A DNA stretch of 12,233 bases from JBAXLO01 sp037134755 (GCA_037134755.1 JBAXLO010000142.1:1-12233), one strand, 5' to 3'. Shown: positions 1 to 6,751, counted from the first letter of the stretch. Translations and numbers: made by a program. The notes: generated from the sequence alone by a model not told the origin.

Positions 1-123
1 ACTTTTTCTGAATGATTTAGGCGACGCCCAGATGACTCAGAACTTTTTCTGAATGATTTAGGCGGTGCCAAAATGACTCAGAACTTTTTCTGAATGATTT
101 AGGCGACGCCCAAATGACTCAGA
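1..123. repeat. Three tandem copies of a 41-bp palindromic unit
   Basis: Copies lie at 1-41, 42-82 and 83-123 and differ at only a few bases. Each copy is itself an imperfect palindrome. In copy 1, bases 7-23 pair with 25-41 around the single base at 24, with mismatches only at 12/36, 14/34 and 19/29. The core reads GGCGACGCC in copies 1 and 3 and GGCGGTGCC in copy 2; the change keeps the stem through a G-T wobble. The unit is not a multiple of three and carries stops, so it is unlikely to code. The array begins at the window edge and probably continues to the left. Confidence 0.9.
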
Positions 124-139
124 TTATTATTAACCGATA

Positions 140-162
140 AAAATAGGCTTTTCACCTATTTT
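140..162. terminator. Terminator-like hairpin upstream of the kinase gene
   Basis: AAAATAGG (140-147) pairs perfectly with CCTATTTT (155-162) around a 7-base loop. The A and T runs sit inside the stem, so on either strand the hairpin ends in T. It could end transcription arriving from the left, through the repeats, just before the kinase promoter. No long T tract follows the stem, so the terminator call is moderate. Confidence 0.45.
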
Positions 163-165
163 ATA

Positions 166-195
166 TTGAGTATTAGTAAAAGTTTAGTACTTTTG
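166..195 (+). promoter_or_regulatory. Bacteroidota-type promoter for the kinase/regulator operon
   Basis: TTG at 166-168 and TACTTTTG at 188-195 are separated by 19 bases. This matches the phylum's primary-sigma consensus TTG / TAnnTTTG. Transcription would start around 200, leaving a leader of only about 10 nt before the ATG at 212. Confidence 0.6.
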
Positions 196-211
196 GATAA
201 AATTTCAGCTA

Positions 212-1243
212 ATGCTCAAACAAAAATATTATCAATTAATTATACATCTAACGGCATGGTTTTGTTTTATAAGCCTTCCGTTTTATTTTTCGCCCAAGCC
301 ACCGGATAATTTCCATTTTCATCCTGATGCTTATTTTTACTTCAGTTATATCTTTACTAATGTATTATTAATAGGATTCTATTATCTAAATTCATTGCTA
401 TTAATACCTAAACTATTAGCCCGTCACAAAATATACTATTATATCATATCAATAATAATATTGTTTTTTTTAATAGTAATATTCCCAGAGATGCTGAGAC
501 CTCAACATGATTTTGTTGACATGGGAGTTCACGGTCATGGACATAGACATGGGCATGTTTTTAATGCAATGGGGGCTTTAACTTTCTTCTTTATTTTTAT
601 TATTAGTAGTGGAATTACTATTATTAATAAATGGTTTGAAACAGAAAAGAATAAAAACTTAATTGAAAAAGAAAAACTTAATACCGAACTCACCAATCTT
701 AAAGCACAAATAAATCCTCATTTTTTATTTAATGTATTGAATACGATTTATGCTTTAGCTTTAAAGAAATCGGATACTACTCCTGATGCTGTTATGAGAT
801 TATCTAAAATGCTAAGATATATTGTTAATGAGACACAAACCGACAAAGTTCCACTCGAAAATGAGATAGATTGTATTAATAATTATATTGATTTGCAAAA
901 GATGAGACTTTCGGATACTGTTGAGATAACTTATAATACAAAAGGCTCATTTAATGATGTACAGATTGCTCCTTTGCTACTAATTGCTTTTATTGAAAAT
1001 GTATTTAAACATGGCATCAGCACCCACGAACATTCACCAATTCTGATAGATATTTCATTGGAAGGTAATCTTTTTTCATTTACAACAAATAATAAAATAT
1101 TTAAACATAAAGAAGACGTGAGTGCTGGTATTGGAATTGAAAACACGAGAAAAAGGCTTCAATTAATTTATCCTTACAATCACATATTAAATATTGTAGA
1201 GACTGAAAATTCATTTAATGTTGAACTTACAATAAAACTATAA
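212..1243 (+). CDS. LytS-type membrane sensor histidine kinase
   Basis: This is the sensor of a two-component system and should phosphorylate the LytTR regulator that follows. Four hydrophobic membrane segments lie near residues 8-28, 43-68, 74-93 and 118-138, then a short coiled linker (about 142-166). The His_kinase domain (PF06580 type) has the phospho-acceptor motif INPHFLFN with H170, the N-box IENVFKHG (261-268) and the G-box GIGIENTRKRL (306-316). With the kinase in the cytoplasm, the loop between segments 3 and 4 faces outward; it contains HGHGHRHGH (107-115), an unusual histidine run that could bind metal. The ATG follows a consensus promoter closely, and an in-frame stop at 185-187 rules out a longer protein. 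Its stop overlaps the regulator's ATG by one base. The signal is unknown. Confidence 0.93.
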   Translation: MLKQKYYQLIIHLTAWFCFISLPFYFSPKPPDNFHFHPDAYFYFSYIFTNVLLIGFYYLNSLLLIPKLLARHKIYYYIISIIILFFLIVIFPEMLRPQHDFVDMGVHGHGHRHGHVFNAMGALTFFFIFIISSGITIINKWFETEKNKNLIEKEKLNTELTNLKAQINPHFLFNVLNTIYALALKKSDTTPDAVMRLSKMLRYIVNETQTDKVPLENEIDCINNYIDLQKMRLSDTVEITYNTKGSFNDVQIAPLLLIAFIENVFKHGISTHEHSPILIDISLEGNLFSFTTNNKIFKHKEDVSAGIGIENTRKRLQLIYPYNHILNIVETENSFNVELTIKL

Positions 1244-1932
1244 TGATAACATGCATTGCCATCGACGACGAACCTCTGTCGTTAGAAATAATTTCGGATT
1301 ATGTTTCTAAAGTTAGTTTTTTAGATTTAAAAGGAACATTTACGGATCCTTTTAAGGCTGCCGAAATGTTGAAGAATGAAAAAATAGATCTATTATTTTT
1401 AGATATCGAAATGCCGGATCTAAGTGGTATTCAATTTTTAAAATCATTGAAACAGCAACCTATGGTTATATTCGTCACTGCATATAACCAATATGCGGTT
1501 GAAGGATTTAATCTTGATGCGGTAGATTATCTTTTAAAACCTATTGAATTTGACAGGTTTTTTAAAGCTGTAAATAAAGCTTATGATTATCATAGATATG
1601 TTAATAATCAACCTCAACCCGAAGAGAATTATATTTTTGTGAAATCAGATTATCAGATAAAGAAAATAAATATTGATGACATATCATATATTGAAGGTCT
1701 GGATGATTATATTAAGATTTATAGTGGAGAAGACTTTGTATTATCGCTAATGACTTTAAAATCTATTTTAAGCAAACTGCCTGCAAATAGATTCATAAGA
1801 GTACATCGTTCCTATATTGTTTCAATCCCACATATTAACTCCATACAAAGAAATAGGATTAGTATTAATGATAAATTAATTCCTGTTAGTGATACTTATA
1901 GTGCAGATTTCTATAAAATAATAGAGAAGTAA
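1243..1932 (+). CDS. LytTR-family response regulator
   Basis: This is the DNA-binding partner of the upstream kinase. The receiver domain (residues 1-115) has the acidic pair D8/D9, phospho-acceptor D54 in FLDIEMPD, T79 and K99 in LLKPIEF. A LytTR DNA-binding domain fills about 128-226, with the typical FIRVHRSYIV stretch at 184-193. The length of 229 aa is normal for the LytR/AlgR class. The ATG lies inside the kinase stop (TAATG), so the two are probably translationally coupled. LytTR proteins bind pairs of short direct repeats; I could not find a convincing pair in 1933-2048, so control of the next genes is only an inference from position. Confidence 0.95.
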   Translation: MITCIAIDDEPLSLEIISDYVSKVSFLDLKGTFTDPFKAAEMLKNEKIDLLFLDIEMPDLSGIQFLKSLKQQPMVIFVTAYNQYAVEGFNLDAVDYLLKPIEFDRFFKAVNKAYDYHRYVNNQPQPEENYIFVKSDYQIKKINIDDISYIEGLDDYIKIYSGEDFVLSLMTLKSILSKLPANRFIRVHRSYIVSIPHINSIQRNRISINDKLIPVSDTYSADFYKIIEK

Positions 1933-1989
1933 TGTGTAATATAAAATATCATAACTTAAATTTAGAATCTTGTAACATCTAATCTAAAA

Positions 1990-2017
1990 TTGTGTCGTAA
2001 TATTGCAAAGTAATTTG
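1990..2017 (+). promoter_or_regulatory. Weak candidate promoter for the T9SS cargo pair
   Basis: TTG at 1990-1992 and TAATTTG at 2011-2017 lie 18 bases apart. The second box is one base short of the TAnnTTTG consensus, as might be expected of an activator-dependent promoter. The rest of 1933-2048 is AT-rich with no clear hairpin terminator or operator. Confidence 0.25.
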
Positions 2018-2048
2018 TTATAATAATTATCATCATAAACGTTTTAAC

Positions 2049-3053
2049 ATGAAAAAGATATTTTTAATAATTTCATTAGTAAGTGTAATATCGTTTGCGC
2101 ATGCTAAAAAAGTAAAGTTTGCTGTAAATATGACTGGTCAAACAATAAGTACTTATGGTGTACATGTTGCAGGCGACTTTCAAACTATCGCAGGCTTTAC
2201 AGGTGGGGATTGGGCATCAAATACCACCTTAATGACACAAGAGGCAGACACTAATATTTATAGTATTGTAGTAGATATTCCTGCATTTAGCAAGTATGAA
2301 TATAAATTTTTAAATGGAGATCAATGGTATAATGTTGAGTTTGTTCCTATCGAATCGAGAGTTGGATATAATGGTAATGACAATCGTTGGATATATGTTG
2401 ATTCTTTAGCTGATGATACTACTTGTGTTGGAGCAATTTTGTTTTCAGGAAATGCACCTACAGGTTTAACTCTTGTCCGTTTTATGGTTGATATGCAAAC
2501 ACAAACTTCTATAAATAATAAAGGAGTTCATGTTGCAGGAAGTTTTCAGGGATGGGATCCAATTAAGACAATTTTATATCATTTGGATACAACAACTCAG
2601 AATTACGAAATTATTAGTTATGTAGATACCGGTAATTATGAATATAAATATTATAATGGAAATACTATGACGACATCTGAAACAGTTCCGGGTGAATGTT
2701 CAACAAATGGCAACAGATATTTATATGTTACTCACGACACGGTGTTTTCAACTATATGTTTTTCGTCATGTAGTGTATGTAATGGAGTTGGGATTGCTAA
2801 AAACAAAGTTATCAATAACGTAAAATTATTTCCTAACCCTTCCTCCGATTATTCAATTCTTGAATTAAATGATCCTGATAATATCTATAATATTAAAATT
2901 ATAAATCAAACCGGACAATTAATAAGAGAATATTCTAATATCTCCAACTCTCTTATTATTAATAAAAATAATTTACCAAAAGGTATTTATACTGTTTCAA
3001 TTACTCAAAACAAATATTTGAAATCTCTGTTTATTAAATTAATAATATTGTAA
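2049..3053 (+). CDS. Secreted protein with two glycan-binding-like modules and T9SS tail
   Basis: The protein has a signal peptide (1-19, cleavage after SFAHA). Two related modules of about 100 residues follow, at roughly 22-135 and 142-245. They share VKFAVNM/VRFMVDM, then GVHVAG(D/S)FQ, (Y)EYK(F/Y)-NG and a late NR-(W/Y)-(I/L)YV strand. This pattern resembles E-set / CBM48-like starch- and glycogen-binding beta-sandwiches, but I assign no ligand. Module 2 ends in a cysteine-rich stretch (C237, C241, C244). The C-terminus (about 256-334) is a type A T9SS sorting domain, with KLFPNPSSD (259-267) and KGIYTVSI (311-318), so the protein should cross the outer membrane. No enzyme motif is visible. 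It lies 12 bp before the CotH-like gene, probably in one transcript, and may be an accessory or surface-binding partner. Confidence 0.85.
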   Translation: MKKIFLIISLVSVISFAHAKKVKFAVNMTGQTISTYGVHVAGDFQTIAGFTGGDWASNTTLMTQEADTNIYSIVVDIPAFSKYEYKFLNGDQWYNVEFVPIESRVGYNGNDNRWIYVDSLADDTTCVGAILFSGNAPTGLTLVRFMVDMQTQTSINNKGVHVAGSFQGWDPIKTILYHLDTTTQNYEIISYVDTGNYEYKYYNGNTMTTSETVPGECSTNGNRYLYVTHDTVFSTICFSSCSVCNGVGIAKNKVINNVKLFPNPSSDYSILELNDPDNIYNIKIINQTGQLIREYSNISNSLIINKNNLPKGIYTVSITQNKYLKSLFIKLIIL

Positions 3054-3065
3054 ACTTTTATTAAA

Positions 3066-5381
3066 ATGAAGCACACTATTCTTATAGCATATTTCTTTGT
3101 TGTAATTGCAATATTATATAATGAAACTGCTAATGCTCAACAAACATTTTTTGATCTAAATACAATTCAAAAGATAGAAATCTATTTTGCACAATCTAAC
3201 TGGGATTTCCAATTAGATAGTTCCAAAATTGGTAATGATGGATACATAATGGCTCAATGGGTAAAGATAAATGGCGTTGTACTTGATAGTGTTGGTGTAA
3301 AATTTAAAGGTAACAGCTCTTATGATTCTACTTATCTTAAAAATCCATACCATCTAAACTTAAGCAAATTCAAGAGCCAATCTTATCAAAACTTAACTAG
3401 TATTAAGCTTAGCAATTGTTATGCTGATCCATCGATGATAAGGGAAGTTTTATCTTATAATATCCTTAAGAATTATATGGATTGTTCGCGTTCAAATTTC
3501 GCAGAATTATATATCAATGGGAGTTATATAGGTCTCTATTCAAATGTTGAGGACATAGATAAACAGTTTTGTTCCAATCATTTTTATACTTCTTCAAATA
3601 CAGTTATTAAATGCAATCCAGCTAACCCAGGGCCTTCTCAAAAAAGTAATTTAAAATATATAGCTTCAGCAGATAGTAGTGCTTACTTTAATTTATATGA
3701 GATAAACTCAACTTATGGTTGGAATGATTTGAAAAATCTTTGCGACTCGGTTACAAATCATCCCACAACAATAAATACTGTGCTAGACATTGACAAGACA
3801 TTATGGATGCTTGCATTTGATAATGTATCCGTAAACTTAGACAGTTATATGGGTGTATTTTGTCAGAATTATTATTTATGTAAAGATAATAACAACATAT
3901 TTAATCCTGTAATATGGGATTTAAACATGTCGTTAGGAGGGTTTCCTTATGCAGGATATAGTATTTCGAGTATGGGAACTTTAACAGTTGCTAATATGCA
4001 ACAGTTATCTTTAACACAACACTCAACAGATACTTACTGGCCTTTGATTAATGATATTATGAGCAATGCCATGTATAAAAGAATGTATATTGCACATGCT
4101 AAAACCTTAACTACCGAAATGTTTGCAAGCAATTATTATCAAACTTTAGCTTCACAAATGATGGCTACTATTGATACTGCTGTTCAGTCCGATTCAAATA
4201 AATTCTTTACATATTCTCAGTTTCAAAACTGTTTAACATCTAATACTACCTCTGGCAGTCAAATCATACCGGGCATTAGTAATTTGATGGGTGCACGAGT
4301 TAGCTATCTTCAATCTACGGCTGATTTTAATTATTCTCAACCTGTTATTTCTTTCGTTTCCAATAATAATCCTTCTCCCAATATTAACGGCACAGTTACT
4401 ATAACAGCTCATGTTACCAATACAAACACATCAGCAGTATCTATTTATTTTAGATTTAATAACACCGAAGAGTTTACACCTGCACTTATGTATGATGATG
4501 GAAATCATAACGACACACTGGCTGGTGATAATATTTATGGTGTGAGTTTTACAATGGATTACCCCACTCTTCAATACTATATTTATGCTGAAAATAGTTC
4601 AGCAGGTATCTTTTCGCCTCAACGTGCCGCTCACGAATATTATACAATCACAGCTAGTATTCCTGTAGCAGTTCCGGGGCAAGTTGTGATAAATGAATTC
4701 TTAGCAAAGAATATTAGCGGTACAACTAACGAAAGTGGAGTTTTTGCTGATTGGATTGAATTGTATAACACCACTTCAATAGGTTTAAACTTGTCAGGCT
4801 TATATCTCACCGACAACTATTCGTTACCTACTAAGTTTGCATTCCCTTCTAATACAATGATTGCTCCGAATGGATATATGATTGTATGGGCTGACGACGG
4901 CACATCTACATCAACAGCTATTCATGCCAATTTTAAATTATCCGAAAATGGCGAAGAGTTAATGTTAAGCAATGGCAGTGGATCAGTTCTCGACAGTATT
5001 ACTTTTGGGGTTCAAACTTCTGATGTTTCTATGGGAAGATGTCCTGATGGTTCAGGGGCTTTTATTTTTATGTCCACACCTACTTTCGATGCTCACAATA
5101 TTTGTCCTGATGATGGAATAATTACTCCAAACAAGACTATTAATATTGTCAAGATTTATCCTAATCCGGCTAGTGATTTGCTTACAATTGATTTATTGGG
5201 AGCAACTGCTATGCACAACACAACGCTATCAATATTTAATCTGCAAGGACAATTATTGTTTCAACAAGAAATAAACCGTGAGAAAACTTCTTTAGATCTT
5301 AATACTTTTGCAAAAGGAATGTATATTGTTAAGATTTGTAATGATAAAAACTCATTGGTTTCTAAATTTGCAAAGCAGTAA
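3066..5381 (+). CDS. Secreted CotH-kinase-like protein with lamin-tail domain and T9SS tail
   Basis: A signal peptide (1-24, TANA|QQ) leads into a CotH-type domain (about 32-415). It carries VKFKGNSS (78-85), an NYYL segment (268-271) after D259, and WDLNMSLGG (284-292). CotH proteins are atypical kinases best known from Bacillus spore coats; in many family members the last motif reads WDLD, and here its second Asp is N287. A beta-rich Ig-like domain follows (about 426-528), then a lamin-tail domain (about 538-675, starting VVINEFLAKN, with ADWIELYN at 561-568). A T9SS type A tail closes the protein, with KIYPNPASD (696-704) and KGMYIVKI (750-757). It should be exported with the preceding protein. 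Whether it phosphorylates exported or surface proteins is inference; domain assignment is firm, function is not. Confidence 0.9.
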   Translation: MKHTILIAYFFVVIAILYNETANAQQTFFDLNTIQKIEIYFAQSNWDFQLDSSKIGNDGYIMAQWVKINGVVLDSVGVKFKGNSSYDSTYLKNPYHLNLSKFKSQSYQNLTSIKLSNCYADPSMIREVLSYNILKNYMDCSRSNFAELYINGSYIGLYSNVEDIDKQFCSNHFYTSSNTVIKCNPANPGPSQKSNLKYIASADSSAYFNLYEINSTYGWNDLKNLCDSVTNHPTTINTVLDIDKTLWMLAFDNVSVNLDSYMGVFCQNYYLCKDNNNIFNPVIWDLNMSLGGFPYAGYSISSMGTLTVANMQQLSLTQHSTDTYWPLINDIMSNAMYKRMYIAHAKTLTTEMFASNYYQTLASQMMATIDTAVQSDSNKFFTYSQFQNCLTSNTTSGSQIIPGISNLMGARVSYLQSTADFNYSQPVISFVSNNNPSPNINGTVTITAHVTNTNTSAVSIYFRFNNTEEFTPALMYDDGNHNDTLAGDNIYGVSFTMDYPTLQYYIYAENSSAGIFSPQRAAHEYYTITASIPVAVPGQVVINEFLAKNISGTTNESGVFADWIELYNTTSIGLNLSGLYLTDNYSLPTKFAFPSNTMIAPNGYMIVWADDGTSTSTAIHANFKLSENGEELMLSNGSGSVLDSITFGVQTSDVSMGRCPDGSGAFIFMSTPTFDAHNICPDDGIITPNKTINIVKIYPNPASDLLTIDLLGATAMHNTTLSIFNLQGQLLFQQEINREKTSLDLNTFAKGMYIVKICNDKNSLVSKFAKQ

Positions 5382-5406
5382 GAAGAATTATGAATTATGA
5401 AAGGTA

Positions 5407-5446
5407 TTTGGTGATTTTGCGATTTGGTTATTTGGTTATTTGGTGA
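5407..5446. repeat. Five-unit 8-bp tandem repeat
   Basis: Five units run in exact 8-bp phase: TTTGGTGA, TTTTGCGA, TTTGGTTA, TTTGGTTA, TTTGGTGA. The array starts 26 bases after the stop codon of the CotH-like gene and contains no gene. Confidence 0.85.
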
Positions 5447-5450
5447 TACA

Positions 5451-5476
5451 TCCTGTCAGGTTTCCCCTCCTGACAG
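5451..5476. repeat. Hairpin repeat, copy A
   Basis: CTGTCAGG (5453-5460) pairs perfectly with CCTGACAG (5469-5476) around the loop TTTCCCCT. No T tract follows, so it is not a classical terminator on the + strand. Its left part TCCTGTCAGGTT recurs with one change at 5591-5602. Confidence 0.75.
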
Positions 5477-5543
5477 ATTCTGTGTTAATTTCCAAATTTA
5501 TTTTTGAGTTTTTTTAGGCATAATGATAGGAATGATTTTTTTA

Positions 5544-5566
5544 AAGGGGAGAATTGATCTCCCCTT
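5544..5566. other. Strong 9-bp GC-rich hairpin
   Basis: AAGGGGAGA (5544-5552) pairs perfectly with TCTCCCCTT (5558-5566) around a 5-base loop. No T run follows on either strand, so it is not a typical intrinsic terminator; it may be an RNA 3'-end stabilising stem or a repeat-family member. Confidence 0.6.
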
Positions 5567-5590
5567 GACCATTCCAGTCAGTCAGATTAT

Positions 5591-5622
5591 TCCTGTTAGG
5601 TTGCTCTCCAGCAGAGCCTAAT
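5591..5622. repeat. Hairpin repeat, copy B, diverged from copy A
   Basis: TCCTGTTAGGTT (5591-5602) matches copy A at 11 of 12 bases. GTTAGG (5595-5600) can pair with CCTAAT (5617-5622), with one G-T pair. An inner stem GCTCT (5603-5607) / AGAGC (5613-5617) is an alternative that shares one base with the outer stem. Confidence 0.55.
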
Positions 5623-5693
5623 TCCGCTTATCCTGGCTTGATAAAATTAGTATAAATTAATGAATTCATTCTATTAATTCTGATTAAAAATTT

Positions 5694-5724
5694 TTGTATA
5701 TAATTCAAATATTTTTTAATTTTG
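5694..5724 (+). promoter_or_regulatory. Bacteroidota-type promoter with no intact gene behind it
   Basis: TTG at 5694-5696 and TAATTTTG at 5717-5724 are 20 bases apart, fitting the TTG / TAnnTTTG consensus. A transcript would start near 5731 and run through the hairpin at 5767-5794 into the IS110 remnant. It may be the leftover promoter of a lost gene or drive a small RNA. Confidence 0.45.
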
Positions 5725-5766
5725 CATTTACAAAGACAAATTAAGAGCGGACTTGATCCAGCTCGT

Positions 5767-5794
5767 TTAGAGCAGCTGTAATTGGCTGCTCTAA
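5767..5794. other. Perfect 10-bp inverted repeat
   Basis: TTAGAGCAGC (5767-5776) pairs without mismatch with GCTGCTCTAA (5785-5794) around the 8-base loop TGTAATTG. It lies about 36 nt behind the predicted start from the promoter at 5694-5724 and is followed by AT-rich sequence but no T run. Confidence 0.7.
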
Positions 5795-5840
5795 TAATTT
5801 ATACTTGTCTATTTTCTTTGTGTGATAATCTGGATCATAA

Positions 5841-6149
5841 AATCTTATTAGGAATAGAAAGCAATTAACTGCTTTTGCAGGATATGATGTGATAACTAAA
5901 GATTCAGGTATATCCGTAAAAGGCAAGCCACACATATCAGGGAAAGGGAATAAACATATTAGAAAAGCATTGCATTTTCCAGCACTTACAAGTGTTAAGT
6001 TTGACAAACATAATCAAGACTTATATAATAGGCTTGAGGCAAAACATGGCATTAAAATGAAGGCATATACTGCTGTTCAAAGAAAACTATTAGTACTAAT
6101 ATATACACTCTGGAAAAAAGATGAATTTTATGGTTCAAAGTTAGCGTAA
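5841..6149 (+). pseudogene. C-terminal remnant of an IS110-family transposase
   Basis: The reading frame from 5841 gives about 102 codons matching the C-terminal Transposase_20 (IS116/IS110/IS902) domain: NRKQLTAFAGYD, then DSGISVKGK, GKGNKHIRKALHFPAL, and a KLLVLIYTLWK end. Full IS110 transposases are roughly 300-400 aa with an N-terminal RuvC-like DEDD domain; that domain is absent. A TAA at 5838-5840 interrupts the frame just before the similarity starts, and further stops lie upstream. A GTG at 5889 could begin an 86-aa product but would leave out part of the domain. No flanking element ends are evident. It is best read as an old, inactive insertion fragment. Confidence 0.85.
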
Positions 6150-6301
6150 ATAATTTATTAGGTTGGGTTTTGGGAGTCATAAACCTTACCGATTATTATT
6201 TTTTTAAATTAACAGGCAGTATCTTTTACATCAACGTTCATTAAAATCAACTTACTAAAAATTCATAAAAAAATAATCTACGAAAACAAAAAACATCCTT
6301 T

Positions 6302-6326
6302 TTGTTAAATAAAATATGTAAATTTG
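6302..6326 (+). promoter_or_regulatory. Candidate promoter of the DUF3276 gene
   Basis: TAAATTTG at 6319-6326 fits the TAnnTTTG box. The nearest TTG (6302-6304) is only 14 bases upstream, short of the usual 17-23. The TTG forms part of the right arm of an AT-rich inverted repeat, AACAAAAA (6285-6292) / TTTTTGTT (6299-6306). The leader to the ATG would be about 25 nt. Confidence 0.4.
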
Positions 6327-6357
6327 CATAATAATTTTAACAATAAAAACAGTACTA

Positions 6358-6687
6358 ATGGAAGGGAATGAAAGAGAGCGGTTTTATACAGTACCTGTAA
6401 AAGCAGGAAAAAGAACTTACTTTTTTGATGTTAAGAAAACTAAGAATGGTGAAATGTATTTAAATATTACCGAAAGTAAAAGAATGTTTGATAACAGACT
6501 AGGTAAATATTTTTATGAGAAACATACTTTGTTCTTATATAAAGAAGATTATGAAAAGTTTGCAAATGGTTTGCAGACCGTTTTAGAATGCATCCAAACA
6601 GGTGTGTTTCCTGAAATAGAGGTTGAGGAAACTAAAAACATAGAAGATGTTTTGGAAAACGATAATGATTTTGAAAAAAACTATTAA
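6358..6687 (+). CDS. DUF3276 / PUR-domain nucleic-acid-binding protein
   Basis: This small protein of 109 aa belongs to the PUR-alpha-like family DUF3276 (PF11680), common in Bacteroidota and related to the spirochaete regulator BpuR. Visible family features are VKAGKRTYFFDVK (14-26), YLNITESKR (34-42) and FYEKHTLFLYKEDYEKF (51-67), matching the single PUR repeat fold that binds single-stranded DNA or RNA. An acidic tail (about 87-107) follows. The length is typical. It is monocistronic: it has its own candidate promoter and a strong terminator just downstream. The family assignment is firm; the regulatory targets are unknown. Confidence 0.85.
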   Translation: MEGNERERFYTVPVKAGKRTYFFDVKKTKNGEMYLNITESKRMFDNRLGKYFYEKHTLFLYKEDYEKFANGLQTVLECIQTGVFPEIEVEETKNIEDVLENDNDFEKNY

Positions 6688-6721
6688 GAAAAGAAATATT
6701 CAATTTATAAGACGTTAATTG

Positions 6722-6751
6722 AAAGCTGTTCTTTTGAGTAGCTTTTTTTTT
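6722..6751 (+). terminator. Rho-independent terminator after the DUF3276 gene
   Basis: AAAGCTGTTC (6722-6731) pairs with GAGTAGCTTT (6736-6745), including two G-T pairs, around a TTTT loop. The T run continues to 6751. It lies 34 nt after the stop codon and separates this gene from the parA series. Confidence 0.8.

Larger units (their letters stand above)
5382..5840. other. Gene-free, repeat- and hairpin-rich intergenic region
   Basis: I see no credible ORF here. In order it holds: two copies of GAATTAT (5385-5398), a five-unit 8-bp tandem repeat, a perfect 8-bp hairpin, a 9-bp GC-rich hairpin, a diverged copy of the first hairpin, a promoter-like site and a 10-bp hairpin. It then merges into a decayed IS110 transposase end. 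There is no T-tract terminator after the CotH-like gene, so its transcript end is unclear. Confidence 0.7.

Noticed and set aside
1..123. CRISPR array
   Set aside because: The 41-bp units abut directly with no unique spacers, so this is a simple tandem array.
931..1146. Minus-strand open frame inside the histidine kinase
   Set aside because: It is fully contained in the kinase domain coding sequence, which is unambiguous on the + strand.
1933..2048. LytTR binding-site pair upstream of the cargo genes
   Set aside because: Only weak partial similarities such as ATCTAATCTA are present. No two copies match well at the expected spacing.
5453..5566. Intrinsic terminators after the CotH-like gene
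   Set aside because: The hairpins at 5453-5476 and 5544-5566 are strong but neither is followed by a T run on the + strand, so I list them as structures only.
5741..6007. Minus-strand open frame of 88 codons
   Set aside because: It lies antisense over the IS110 transposase remnant, has no recognisable motifs and is composed of the mirrored transposase codons.
6150..6357. IS110 right-end structure or a small gene in the gap before the DUF3276 gene
   Set aside because: Only a 5-bp AGGTT/AACCT pairing and an AT-rich inverted repeat at 6285-6306 are visible. There is no ORF or clear element end.
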